Below, piece after piece: positions 7,994-17,055 of a DNA stretch of 64,000 nt. Below the pieces are notes generated by a model, which was not told the origin of the DNA, made no database searches, and saw only the letters and a list, made by a program, of their open reading frames with translations. Source of the stretch: Candidatus Sulfuricurvum sp. RIFRC-1 (GTDB taxonomy: Bacteria; Campylobacterota; Campylobacteria; Campylobacterales; Sulfurimonadaceae); NCBI RefSeq assembly GCF_000310245.1, contig NC_020505.1, forward strand, positions 496,001 to 560,000, given 5' to 3'. Within the stretch, counting starts at the first letter, position 1. The number at the start of each line of letters is the position of its first letter. The position numbers and the translations under genes were made by a program.

Positions 7994-10955
7994 GTACCTA
8001 AAAAACAACCCGAAGTATCGACCGGACATTCTCCTGTGCGAGGATGCCAAAGAGGCGTCGGAACTGAGCGACGTATCGACATTTTTAGAAATCCCACACA
8101 TCGTCTTGCCCGATTTTCGTGCGACCTATATGGACGATTTACGCCCGTTTAGCGAAGAACTGTTTGCCCTTTTTTCTGCACTGCGTACCTATTACACGGC
8201 ATCCAAAAAACCGCTGATTATTTCTCCGCTTAAAACACTTCTTTTCCCTATGCCGAATGGGTCATTACTCCAAAGCGAGACGATCGAGTTCGCTTCGCGG
8301 ATCGATCTGAGTGCATTTAAAGAGAAGCTGCTCCATTGGGGATATACCTTCGTCGACATGGTGGAAATAGAGGGGGAAGTCTCCCATCGCGGTGATATCC
8401 TCGATATCTATGTTCCGAATCAAAGCAACCCGTACCGTATCAGTCTGTTCGACGATGAGGTGGAAGAGATCAAAGCGTTCGATGTCGAAACCCAGCGCAC
8501 CGATAAAGAGGAGTTAGCCTCTATCGAAGTGACAAGCGCCTTTTTCTCACTGACTGCGGATCAGCATAAAGCTTTTGAAAAAGCGATTAATGCAGCCCAA
8601 AGCGACAGTTTTGTGAAAGACATCGCCTCACTCGGATTTTGGGTTTTAGGTTCTGAGGGGATCGATCTGTGCGAGGGGAAAAAGATCGCCCGTATCCGTG
8701 AGATGAAAAGTGTCCTTGATGAAGCGTACGGTCTTAATCAAAGCGTACTCCCGCGTGAGCGATTGGAAGCAGAGATACTCCCTGAGTCACAGAAGTATAC
8801 TCCACTGGGGGGAGGGAATTTCGAGACCCTCCGAAGCGTCCATAAAGCCAAAAAATTTACCCTCATCGCCGCCAGCGATACCCAGCTTAAAGCGGCGGGG
8901 ATTTTTGAACTTAAAGGCCTTTGTGTTAAAACCTCGGGGATTGTCCTCAACTTGATCGGTCCTGATGAAATCATCCTCTCTCTCAACCGTCATGAGAAAA
9001 AACGTCGTCGCCGCCGTACTTCCATCCTCCTCGATGATCTGAAAGTGGGCGATTACGTTGTCCACGAAGAGTACGGGGTCGGGATATTTGTGGGGATCGA
9101 GCAGGCTGAGATCCTCGGCGGGATTAAAGACCTTGTCGTGATCAAATACATGGGGGATGACAAACTTCTCCTTCCCGTAGAAAACCTCGATACGATCGAT
9201 CGCTATATCGCTTCTGGAAGCCTTCCCGTTCTTGATCGTCTGGGCAAGGGAAGTTTCGGTAAGCTCAAAGAGTCGGTCAAAGCACGGTTGTTTGAGATCG
9301 CTTCCGAAATTGTGGGGATCGCGGCAAGCCGTGCTCTTATTAAGGCTTCGGTTCTCAACGTCGATGCGGGTGAATTGCGTCGATTCCAAGAGGCCGCCGG
9401 ATTTGATTATACTCCGGATCAAGCCAGTGCCATCAGCGCTATCGTCTGTGATCTCTCCTCCGGTCAGATCATGGATCGGCTCCTCAGCGGAGATGTCGGT
9501 TTCGGAAAAACCGAAGTGGCGATGAACGCTATCTTTACGGCTGCGCAGGGGGGCTATCAGTCGCTCCTTGTCGTTCCGACGACGCTACTTAGCTCTCAGC
9601 ACTTCCAATCGCTCAAAGCCCGTTTAGCTCCGTTCGGACTTCGGGTGGCGAAGTTGGATCGTTTCGTCAGCTCGAAAGAGAAAAATGCGACCCTTCGGGC
9701 ATTAGAAGCGGGAGAACTTGACTGCGTCGTCGGAACCCATGCCCTGTTTGGGGTGAATTGTGCGAAGCTTGGAATCGTCATCATCGATGAAGAGCATAAA
9801 TTCGGAGTGAAACAAAAAGAGAAACTCAAATCGCTTTATGAGAATGTCCACCTCCTCAGTATGAGTGCGACCCCGATCCCCCGCAGTCTTAATCAGGCGC
9901 TTAGTTCGATCAAGACGATGTCGGAGCTTCTCACCCCTCCGAGTGAGCGTTTAGGGGTACGGACGTTTGTTAAAAACTACGATGAGAAGCTGATCAAAGA
10001 GGTAATCTTACGCGAACTTCGACGCGGCGGTCAGGTGTTCTATGTTCACAACTCGATTGACTCGATGATTATCAAATCGGGAGAGCTCAAAGCAATCCTT
10101 CCCGATCTGCGTATTCTAATACTCCACTCCCAGATCGGTGCGACTCAAACGGAAGATGAGCTTGCCAAGTTTGCCGATCGCCAATACGATGTCCTCCTTG
10201 CCACATCGATCATCGAGTCGGGTATCCATATGCCGACGGTGAATACGATGATTATCGACGGAGCCGACCGTTTCGGGATGGCCGATCTGCATCAGCTGCG
10301 CGGTCGGGTCGGGCGGGGGCATACCGAGGGGTATGCCTATTTTATCGTCGATGACAAAGATCATCTTACCGAAGAGGCGAAAAAGCGCCTCGTAGCGTTA
10401 GAATCGAACTCCTTTTTGGGAAGCGGATCGATGTTGGCCTATCACGACCTCGAAATTCGAGGCGGGGGGAACCTCGTCGGAGATGCCCAAAGCGGTCATA
10501 TCAAAAACATCGGATATGCCCTCTATCTGCGGATGCTGGAAGATGCGATTAAAATCCTCACCAACCAAACGACGGCGGTACGGGCGAAAGTGGATATAAA
10601 ACTTACCGTCAGCGCCTTTATCAGCGACGAGATCGTGAGCGAAGACCGTCTCCGCCTCGAACTTTACCGCCGTCTCAGCCAGTGTGAGAGCCCGAGCGAG
10701 ATTTATGAAATTGAAGAGGAAGTCGGAGATCGTTTCGGTAAGCCCGACACGCCTACGAAACAGTTCTTTGAGATTATGGTGATCAAACTCCTCTCTATCG
10801 AGAAGAAGATTAAAATGGTGAGCAACTACAACCAAAACATCACGATAGAGTACGCGAGCGGTATCAAAGAGACATTGCAGAGTAAGAGTAAAGATGATGA
10901 TGACTTGATCGGTACCGTCTTGCATTATCTCCGCACGGCAAAAGGAAAAGCATGA
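7971..10955 (+). CDS. mfd: Transcription-repair coupling factor Mfd
   Basis: Mfd displaces RNA polymerase stalled at DNA lesions and recruits UvrA. The 994-residue protein shows an N-terminal UvrB-homology region, the RNA-polymerase-interacting domain (GDYVVHEEYGVGIF), and a RecG-like superfamily 2 helicase core. The core has Walker A GDVGFGKT at 507-514 and the DEEH box at 606-609, followed by SATPIPRS and the TIIESGI and QLRGRVGR motifs. A TRCF C-terminal domain closes it. It is shorter than E. coli Mfd (about 1150 residues), with the reduction in the N-terminal half. It overlaps folC by 23 bases and rlmC by 4. Confidence 0.96.
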   Translation: MSQARWYEYLKNNPKYRPDILLCEDAKEASELSDVSTFLEIPHIVLPDFRATYMDDLRPFSEELFALFSALRTYYTASKKPLIISPLKTLLFPMPNGSLLQSETIEFASRIDLSAFKEKLLHWGYTFVDMVEIEGEVSHRGDILDIYVPNQSNPYRISLFDDEVEEIKAFDVETQRTDKEELASIEVTSAFFSLTADQHKAFEKAINAAQSDSFVKDIASLGFWVLGSEGIDLCEGKKIARIREMKSVLDEAYGLNQSVLPRERLEAEILPESQKYTPLGGGNFETLRSVHKAKKFTLIAASDTQLKAAGIFELKGLCVKTSGIVLNLIGPDEIILSLNRHEKKRRRRRTSILLDDLKVGDYVVHEEYGVGIFVGIEQAEILGGIKDLVVIKYMGDDKLLLPVENLDTIDRYIASGSLPVLDRLGKGSFGKLKESVKARLFEIASEIVGIAASRALIKASVLNVDAGELRRFQEAAGFDYTPDQASAISAIVCDLSSGQIMDRLLSGDVGFGKTEVAMNAIFTAAQGGYQSLLVVPTTLLSSQHFQSLKARLAPFGLRVAKLDRFVSSKEKNATLRALEAGELDCVVGTHALFGVNCAKLGIVIIDEEHKFGVKQKEKLKSLYENVHLLSMSATPIPRSLNQALSSIKTMSELLTPPSERLGVRTFVKNYDEKLIKEVILRELRRGGQVFYVHNSIDSMIIKSGELKAILPDLRILILHSQIGATQTEDELAKFADRQYDVLLATSIIESGIHMPTVNTMIIDGADRFGMADLHQLRGRVGRGHTEGYAYFIVDDKDHLTEEAKKRLVALESNSFLGSGSMLAYHDLEIRGGGNLVGDAQSGHIKNIGYALYLRMLEDAIKILTNQTTAVRAKVDIKLTVSAFISDEIVSEDRLRLELYRRLSQCESPSEIYEIEEEVGDRFGKPDTPTKQFFEIMVIKLLSIEKKIKMVSNYNQNITIEYASGIKETLQSKSKDDDDLIGTVLHYLRTAKGKA

Positions 10956-12070
10956 GTTTTTGTTCCTATTTCGATACCTATCAATGCCGCTCATGCAGCT
11001 GGATCGATTATCATTATGCTGAACAGCTGAAACTCAAGAGTGACCATTTACATGCACTTCTCAACCCCTTTCAACCGCGAGATTGGTTGAAACCCGCCAC
11101 ATCACCTCTAAAAGGATTTCGGAATAAAGCCAAAATGGTGGCAACTCCGACGTTAGAGGGTGTAGTCCTTGGACTCTCCGAAGAGGTGAGTCTGATCGAG
11201 TGTCCGTTGTACGATATGAGTATGCAAAAAGTATTGCAGAGCGTTCAAGATTGGCTCCGGGGATTAGGGGTCAAAGCGTACGATATTAAAAAGAAAAAAG
11301 GGGAGTTGAAATACGTTCTCCTTACGCGAAGCAAATCCAACGGCTCGATGATGCTCCGTTTCGTCCTCCGCTCCCACGGGATTGTTGCCCGATTGCAAAA
11401 CGCTCTGGATGACTTGATCAAACATGCTCCGGAACTCAAAGTGGTTACGGTGAATATCCAGAGTGTCCACATGGCGATTTTGGAAGGGGAAGAGGAGATC
11501 TTTTTTACTGAACAGCGTCGGCTCGAAGAGCGGTTGAACGGTATCCCCCTCTATATCCGTCCTAAAAGCTTTTTTCAAACCAATCCCGAAGTCGCTGAAA
11601 AGCTATACCGCAGCGCGAGCGAATGGGCGGGGGAGAGCAAACCGAAGATTCTGTGGGATCTGTTTTGCGGCGTAGGGGGGTTTGCACTCCATTGTACTGC
11701 ACCGGATCGGAGTATTATGGGGATCGAGATTGAACCTGAAGCGATAGAGTGTGCCCGTGATTCGGCGGCACAGCTGGAGATGAAGAACCTTCGTTTTGAA
11801 TCTCTCGATGCGGCGAGTTTCGGAGCGAGTTCGGGTGAAAAACCTGATTTGATTATCGTTAATCCGCCCCGTCGGGGATTGGGTGAGCAGTTATGCAAAT
11901 GGTTGATGCGAGTCAGTAGCGATCGGATACTCTATTCGAGCTGTAATGCGACGAGTTTAGCCAAAGATCTTGAACTTCTTAGCGGCTACTCGGTGAATCG
12001 GGTTCAACTGTTCGATATGTTTCCCCATACGGCTCATTATGAAGTTTTAGTGGAGCTGGTACGAGAATAA
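10952..12070 (+). CDS. rlmC: 23S rRNA (uracil-C5)-methyltransferase, RlmC-like
   Basis: This S-adenosylmethionine-dependent enzyme is predicted to make 5-methyluridine in 23S rRNA. The N-terminus carries the RlmC-type iron-sulphur cysteines at positions 4, 12 and 15 (QCRSCSWI), with a further cysteine in LIECPLYD. There is no N-terminal TRAM domain, as in RlmC. The SAM-binding motif is DLFCGVGGFAL, the NPPRRGL motif is present, and the catalytic cysteine sits in SSCNATSLAKDL. The family also includes TrmA and RlmD, but the cysteine pattern and the SSCNA motif favour RlmC. It starts in an ATGA overlap with mfd. Its 3' end overlaps the convergent gene downstream by 34 bases. Confidence 0.88.
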   Translation: MSFCSYFDTYQCRSCSWIDYHYAEQLKLKSDHLHALLNPFQPRDWLKPATSPLKGFRNKAKMVATPTLEGVVLGLSEEVSLIECPLYDMSMQKVLQSVQDWLRGLGVKAYDIKKKKGELKYVLLTRSKSNGSMMLRFVLRSHGIVARLQNALDDLIKHAPELKVVTVNIQSVHMAILEGEEEIFFTEQRRLEERLNGIPLYIRPKSFFQTNPEVAEKLYRSASEWAGESKPKILWDLFCGVGGFALHCTAPDRSIMGIEIEPEAIECARDSAAQLEMKNLRFESLDAASFGASSGEKPDLIIVNPPRRGLGEQLCKWLMRVSSDRILYSSCNATSLAKDLELLSGYSVNRVQLFDMFPHTAHYEVLVELVRE

Positions 12071-12567
12071 AGTTCTCCAAAATGATCAATGTAGGTGAGA
12101 TAGAGTCTTACCTCAAATTCGAGTTGATGGTACTCGGTTTCGATATGGGTGCAGAGGGAGTAAAAGGCTTTGTTATGATCTTTCTCTTTGAGATGGGCGA
12201 GTTCATGGGTGACAATCATCCGCAAAAACGGCTCCGGGACTTTTTTAAAAAAGTGGGAAATCCGAATCTCGTTTTTGGCTTTGAGCTTTCCTCCCTGTAC
12301 CCGAGAGACGAAGGTGTGGGTTCCCAAAGCGGAGTTTAAATCACGGATTTTGGTATCATAAAGTACTTTTGAGATGGGCGCAGAGCTGCGAAAATGGGTG
12401 TTTTTGATCTCCATAACATAATCATAGAGGCTTTTGTCGGTTGTGTAGGGATGGGTATCGGGATATTTACGGATAAGTCGCTCGCCGAGAGTGTCGGTAT
12501 CGATCAGATTTTGTACCTGAGCGAGTATCTCTTGGCTGTAGTGAGCTAAATATCTAAGCGATTGCAT
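12037..12567 (-). CDS. YgjP-like (DUF45) zinc metallopeptidase
   Basis: The 176-residue protein ends with the zinc-protease signature HELAH at residues 121-125, followed by His 131 in KEKDHNKAFY, the arrangement seen in the YgjP/DUF45 family. The shorter N-terminal part is mostly helical and no signal peptide is visible, so it should act in the cytoplasm. Substrates of this family are not known to me. Its 3' end overlaps rlmC on the other strand by 34 bases. It is read in the same direction as pgaBCD, 6 bases after the pgaD stop, and may be the last gene of that transcript. Confidence 0.82.
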   Translation of the reverse strand: MQSLRYLAHYSQEILAQVQNLIDTDTLGERLIRKYPDTHPYTTDKSLYDYVMEIKNTHFRSSAPISKVLYDTKIRDLNSALGTHTFVSRVQGGKLKAKNEIRISHFFKKVPEPFLRMIVTHELAHLKEKDHNKAFYSLCTHIETEYHQLEFEVRLYLTYIDHFGELYSRTSSTKTS

Positions 12568-12573
12568 GGGGGA

Positions 12574-13017
12574 TTACTTCGTTTCAATGCGATCATTTAA
12601 ATGGGTTATATGGCCATGATCATCATGGAAAACCGTAACCAATTGGCTGTTTGCACACTGTTGCAACTGATCATCGTCCAAATGAAAATAATTTGAATAA
12701 TCAGTGGATTTATAGAGCAAATGTTCACTGGGAGCTCTGTGTCTGTTTAGCCTTGAGAGGATAAACAACACAATCGGCGTTGCAATTAACATCGATATTG
12801 CATGTTCAAAGGTTACACTATGAATATTTTCAAATATCCAATCGGATATTTTATCCGCCGGTACTTTTAATGTAATGATCCCATAAAATACAACCAATAA
12901 AGGCTTCCACAAATAGATAAAGCCTAACCAAAGTCCGATGGTTAGTCCATCCCACACTAATCTTTTTCTTTTGGGTAGCTCATGGCGTTTGTTGATAATC
13001 AATGTTTCTTTAGACAT
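12574..13017 (-). CDS. pgaD: PgaD-like poly-N-acetylglucosamine synthesis protein
   Basis: PgaD is the small membrane partner of the PgaC synthase and is needed for c-di-GMP-stimulated polymer synthesis in E. coli. The 147-residue protein has two membrane helices (near residues 25-50 and 70-90) and a cytoplasmic C-terminal tail, which matches PgaD architecture. Sequence similarity within the family is weak, so position after pgaC is important evidence. A longer reading frame starts at 13092, but I choose ATG 13017 because an AAGGGGTAAG ribosome site precedes it and because the extension would lie inside pgaC. One base separates it from the pgaC stop. Confidence 0.82.
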   Translation of the reverse strand: MSKETLIINKRHELPKRKRLVWDGLTIGLWLGFIYLWKPLLVVFYGIITLKVPADKISDWIFENIHSVTFEHAISMLIATPIVLFILSRLNRHRAPSEHLLYKSTDYSNYFHLDDDQLQQCANSQLVTVFHDDHGHITHLNDRIETK

Positions 13018-13018
13018 C

Positions 13019-14311
13019 TTACCCCTTTTTCGGTAATTGTTGATGGACACCTCGGTCGGGACTAACCCACCTTGCACGTCCTTTCGTCCCAAATAACACT
13101 TTCGGTAGAGCGGTTACGGCGGTAAAGAGATTCAGCAACCAATAGGCAAACGGATACCAAATCATCCAATAGTAGTTTTTTCCTAAGCCTTGGTCATAAT
13201 GACCGTCTAACCATTTACTGATGGCAAACTGTATCAAACATGCACCGATAAGAATAATACTGCTTTCGTCCGGTAAAATGGGTGAATGATCCGGCATGGC
13301 ATAGGAAATGGGAGTAAAGAAACTCATTAACCAGACGACAAACACCAATACCATACTGTAGGCCCAAAGGGTGCTTAACATGAGTTCCGTCATAAGGCCC
13401 CAAAGATGGGTTTGCTTGTGCATAAATAAAACTTTAAAGTTTTTAAGCATCACTTGAACACCGCCCATAGCCCAACGCAACCGCTGTTTCCACAATCCGC
13501 TCAATGTTTCCGGCATCAAAATCCATACCAGTGCTCGTGGCTCAAAGCGTACATCCCAACCGTTGCGTTGCAGTTTCCAGGTAATATCGATATCTTCGGT
13601 CAGCATATCGGGACTCCAATACCCCACTTCATGCACCGCCGCTTTTCGAAAACCGGTGATGACACCCGATACGGTAAATAGTCGTCCGAAACTGCGCTGT
13701 GCCCGCTTGATCATCCCTACGATAGAAGAAAACTCACCCACCTGGATTTTACCCAATAGGCTTGTGCGATTACGGATACGCGGGTTACCCGTTACGGCGG
13801 CAACTTCGGGATAACGGATAAAATGTTTGACCATCCAATGGACACAATGTTTATCGATTAAGGCATCTCCGTCTATGCATATCAAATACTCGTATTTTGC
13901 CAACAATGCGCCGGCTTGAAGCCCTAACGCTTTCCCCTGATTTTCGGCTAAATTAACCACTTTTAACTTGGGGTTATTCTTTGCCAGAGCGACTAAAATC
14001 TCTAAGGTATCATCCTTGCTGCCATCGTTAATGGCAATGACTTCAAATTCAGGGTAGTCCACATTGAGGGCATACGTGATGGTTTCGATGGCATTTTGCC
14101 CTTCATTGTAACAAGGGATCAAAATACTCACCCCTTGCCAGCTCTCATTGGCTCTTAGAGGAGGAATAATGTATTTGAGATAGGGTTTTTCATTTTTAAA
14201 ATAAAAAAAGATTGCCCCTACGATCCACAAACTTGACATAAACAATGGATAATAAAAGACATAGCCCAGCACTATGTGCCATAGTGAATGCCAAAATAGT
14301 TCAAATGTCAT
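13019..14311 (-). CDS. pgaC: Poly-beta-1,6-N-acetyl-D-glucosamine synthase
   Basis: This family 2 processive glycosyltransferase polymerises UDP-GlcNAc and extrudes PNAG across the inner membrane. The 430-residue protein has an N-terminal membrane helix and a GT2 domain with PCYNEGQNA (67-75), DGD (147-149), TED (238-240) and the processive-enzyme signature QRLRW (276-280). C-terminal helices follow from about residue 305. Length and order match E. coli PgaC (about 440). It follows pgaB by 12 bases. PNAG synthases of this type are stimulated by c-di-GMP in E. coli. A diguanylate cyclase is encoded 6 kb away, but a link is only conjecture. Confidence 0.93.
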   Translation of the reverse strand: MTFELFWHSLWHIVLGYVFYYPLFMSSLWIVGAIFFYFKNEKPYLKYIIPPLRANESWQGVSILIPCYNEGQNAIETITYALNVDYPEFEVIAINDGSKDDTLEILVALAKNNPKLKVVNLAENQGKALGLQAGALLAKYEYLICIDGDALIDKHCVHWMVKHFIRYPEVAAVTGNPRIRNRTSLLGKIQVGEFSSIVGMIKRAQRSFGRLFTVSGVITGFRKAAVHEVGYWSPDMLTEDIDITWKLQRNGWDVRFEPRALVWILMPETLSGLWKQRLRWAMGGVQVMLKNFKVLFMHKQTHLWGLMTELMLSTLWAYSMVLVFVVWLMSFFTPISYAMPDHSPILPDESSIILIGACLIQFAISKWLDGHYDQGLGKNYYWMIWYPFAYWLLNLFTAVTALPKVLFGTKGRARWVSPDRGVHQQLPKKG

Positions 14312-14323
14312 TACAAATCCTTC

Positions 14324-16333
14324 TTACTTACTTAGCATGGTATCGCCATGCATAAGCTCTGATTTTTGTCCAAAGGCTTGTTTCATCGTATCGGCATCAG
14401 GGATATTTTTAAATACATTGTCCGGATAATAGGCCACATGATGGACCCCGAGATCGTATAAATGGTTTATCGTATCAACCATCTCTTGAGATGAAATCGG
14501 TTCATCGTTTTTTCTCCAATTGATGGTTTGCAGCTCCATCACGGTACGTTCCAACCCACACTCTTCTTGCTTTACACGTTCAACAATTTTATCGTAAAAC
14601 TGTCGTGTATCATCGGCTTGTTCCATATACGGCATCGCCATAATAGCGGTGTAGTCATAATTTTTGATCGATTCATTCAATCCTTGCGCATACCATTCTT
14701 CGGCGTACTCATTGAGTGCAACCTGCGCATATAAATTACGGGCTGTTTTAAGTCCGGGATGCTCATCTCTAACAATCTGCGCTAATCGCATCGCGAACGA
14801 ATCCAAATAGTCCGTTTTGAGGTTCGTCCACTTTTCTAACTGTTCGCTCTCCTCTCGAATTTTGGTTACACTGTGTGCCAATCCCCATTTTTTATACTGC
14901 TTACGTGCAAATGTGCTGTCATCTTCAAAATCGGACAGCGTTACATCATCATGAAACAATATGCCGTCAATACGGGGTAATTTAGCCAAATCTTCATAAA
15001 TCTGCTGAATAACTTTTCGTGCTTTAGGAGAAAACGGCGATAACCTCGGATATCCCATATTGAGATGGGTCGGATCAACCTGTAAGGTTACTACCGTCTC
15101 TTTGGCAACCGCATTGTTTTTCGGCAATTGCCACGCCAGCATCGGCATCCAGGCATAAATGCGCTTAACTTGTGTGCGCGTTGTAAGCTGCCAAGCCACC
15201 CTATTAAATAAATCGGCACGCATCGGAATATTTCGGTTTGGAAAATAGACATAGTCCGCTGCCCCATTGGCATCAGGGTCAGCAAAAGCCTGCAAATAAA
15301 CCGTATTGATACCTAACGTTTTTATTCGATCAAGCAAATCACCCAAATTTCTTTCCTGCTGCTCTGGATCAGAATCATAGATATAATCCAAATCGACATG
15401 CGCGGCTTTTGTGGTACGGTCGTTATCGATCAAATTGGCATTTCGTGAGCGGATATTTTGTTCTAACTCTTTAAGGGTCATGTTTTTATCAACCAAGATA
15501 CGGCGCATCCCCCACAAAGGGGTAATACGTGTATTGCTGCCATCATCCAGAGTTAATCCGATGCTCATCCCTAAACGCTCTGCAATGGTGCGCACTTCTT
15601 TATTGTAATATCCATACGGCCATACCATGACACGAGGCTTTTGCCCTGTATACTCTTTGATAAAGCGGTTGTTTTCCGATAAGTCATTATAAATACGTTG
15701 CTGATAACTTTTTTCATCTTCATAGGAGCGTTTATCGCTCAACCATTGGCGCGTGATCATGGCCGGCTGCAGGTTGCCTTGCGGATTGCCCGGTATCCCT
15801 TTATGTAAAAAATAGCTATGACTTGCAAACTCGACCAGAGTGCTGTCGGCCATTTCCTTGATCGCTTCATGGGTTAAAAACTTCTCACGCGCAATCTTAT
15901 GCCCATCAAAATCTACCGTATCTTTAGCCTTCATCCAACTGCCGACCAGTGCGATGACAACCGGAATTTTATATTTTTTGATTAAGGGGTAAGCGTTGGT
16001 GTAAACGGACTGATACCCATCATCAAAGGTCATCAAAACGGCTTTTTTAGGCAATGGTTTTGCACTTTTCCGGTAGGCTAAAATATCATTGATACCGATA
16101 AAGTGATAGCCGTTATCGATCAGCCAATGTATCTGCTCTTCAAAATGAGATGGTGTAACCGCATAGGTTGAATCGAGCGTTTCACTTTTATCGGCTATTT
16201 CGTGATAACTTAGGATCGTAAACTCATTGGGGTTTTGATCCCGACTGCACACATTAGGGAGGTCATTGGCTATAAGGTAACTGTTGGCAATGCCGATGAA
16301 GATCAAAAGAAATTTGATGATTGGTTTGAGCAT
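14324..16333 (-). CDS. pgaB: Poly-beta-1,6-N-acetyl-D-glucosamine N-deacetylase PgaB
   Basis: PgaB partially deacetylates PNAG in the periplasm so that it can be exported. The 669-residue protein has an N-terminal polysaccharide deacetylase domain with metal-binding TFDDGY (102-107) and the histidines of FASHSYFLH (171 and 176). It is followed by the C-terminal glycoside-hydrolase-like domain (HVDLDYIYD near the junction, then HDDVTLSD). Length equals E. coli PgaB (about 672). Unlike the E. coli protein there is no lipobox: the signal peptide (1-22) has a Sec-type end and Cys 29 lacks the usual context. A TATAAT box lies at 16369-16374 (minus). No pgaA is found upstream, where a divergent gene begins instead. 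Confidence 0.93.
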   Translation of the reverse strand: MLKPIIKFLLIFIGIANSYLIANDLPNVCSRDQNPNEFTILSYHEIADKSETLDSTYAVTPSHFEEQIHWLIDNGYHFIGINDILAYRKSAKPLPKKAVLMTFDDGYQSVYTNAYPLIKKYKIPVVIALVGSWMKAKDTVDFDGHKIAREKFLTHEAIKEMADSTLVEFASHSYFLHKGIPGNPQGNLQPAMITRQWLSDKRSYEDEKSYQQRIYNDLSENNRFIKEYTGQKPRVMVWPYGYYNKEVRTIAERLGMSIGLTLDDGSNTRITPLWGMRRILVDKNMTLKELEQNIRSRNANLIDNDRTTKAAHVDLDYIYDSDPEQQERNLGDLLDRIKTLGINTVYLQAFADPDANGAADYVYFPNRNIPMRADLFNRVAWQLTTRTQVKRIYAWMPMLAWQLPKNNAVAKETVVTLQVDPTHLNMGYPRLSPFSPKARKVIQQIYEDLAKLPRIDGILFHDDVTLSDFEDDSTFARKQYKKWGLAHSVTKIREESEQLEKWTNLKTDYLDSFAMRLAQIVRDEHPGLKTARNLYAQVALNEYAEEWYAQGLNESIKNYDYTAIMAMPYMEQADDTRQFYDKIVERVKQEECGLERTVMELQTINWRKNDEPISSQEMVDTINHLYDLGVHHVAYYPDNVFKNIPDADTMKQAFGQKSELMHGDTMLSK

Positions 16334-16368
16334 AAAGTAGAGTACTTTGTTTTAAATTTTAATCGAAA

Positions 16369-16374
16369 ATTATA
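16369..16374 (-). promoter_or_regulatory. Candidate -10 box of the pgaBCD operon
   Basis: The minus strand reads TATAAT here, 35 bases upstream of the pgaB start. This predicts a short leader of about 30 bases. No clear Shine-Dalgarno sequence lies before the pgaB ATG. No convincing -35 box was seen, which is usual for promoters in this phylum. Confidence 0.5.
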
Positions 16375-16473
16375 CAGTATAACCCCTTGTATCTTCCCAC
16401 TTTTACCGGCATCTCTTACGTCAGCTTTTGCTATCTTATAGTATAGTTTCACTACATTACGCAAAGGTTCGAG

Positions 16474-17055
16474 ATGGAACATCAAAAGATCGACGAACTC
16501 GTCGCCAAGATTAAAGCCCTCGAATCGGAACTGGAATCTGAACTGCACCAGGAGTATGAGCGGTTCAGCTGTGAAATAACGAAAAAACGGGAAGAGCTTC
16601 TCGCGTCGTACCGGCGTGAGCGCCAAGGGTTATTGCGCTATTTGGCGACCACCCCGATCTTGCATCTGCTGAGTGCCCCCGTCATCTGGTCGGTCTTGTT
16701 CCCTGCATTGATCTTGGATGCTTTTGTGAGTCTTTATCAGTGGATTTGCTTTCCGATCTACAAGATTACCAAAGTCAAACGGAGTGATTACATCCTTATC
16801 GATCGTCACCGACTCGCCTATCTCAACATCATCGAAAAGCTTAACTGTCTCTATTGCAGTTATTTCAACGGACTGATGGGATACATTAGCGAGATTGCCG
16901 GTCGCACCGAACAGTACTGGTGCCCGATCCGCCATGCATCACGGGTCAAATCGATGCACAACAATTATAAAAAATTCTTCGATTACGGAGACAGTGAGAA
17001 CTTTCGACAAAGAAGCGCAGAGCTTAGAGAGGATCTCAAAGAGGAGAAAGAGTGA
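16474..17055 (+). CDS. Conserved membrane protein with CxxC and CPIxH motifs, function unknown
   Basis: I do not recognise a named family with a known role. The 193-residue protein begins with a charged coiled coil (about 3-50) and continues with a hydrophobic region (about 55-98) that can form one or two membrane helices. The C-terminal cytoplasmic-looking region contains CLYC (125-128) and WCPIRHA (149-155), which together could bind a metal such as zinc. The final 25 residues are charged. An AAAGG ribosome site lies 8 bases before the ATG. The stop overlaps the ymdB start in ATGA, so the two products are probably made together. It is divergent from pgaB. Confidence 0.75.
   Translation: MEHQKIDELVAKIKALESELESELHQEYERFSCEITKKREELLASYRRERQGLLRYLATTPILHLLSAPVIWSVLFPALILDAFVSLYQWICFPIYKITKVKRSDYILIDRHRLAYLNIIEKLNCLYCSYFNGLMGYISEIAGRTEQYWCPIRHASRVKSMHNNYKKFFDYGDSENFRQRSAELREDLKEEKE

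Noticed and set aside
8787-9422. 211-codon open frame opposite mfd
   Set aside because: It is a shadow of mfd; the mfd frame is continuous and has all its motifs here.
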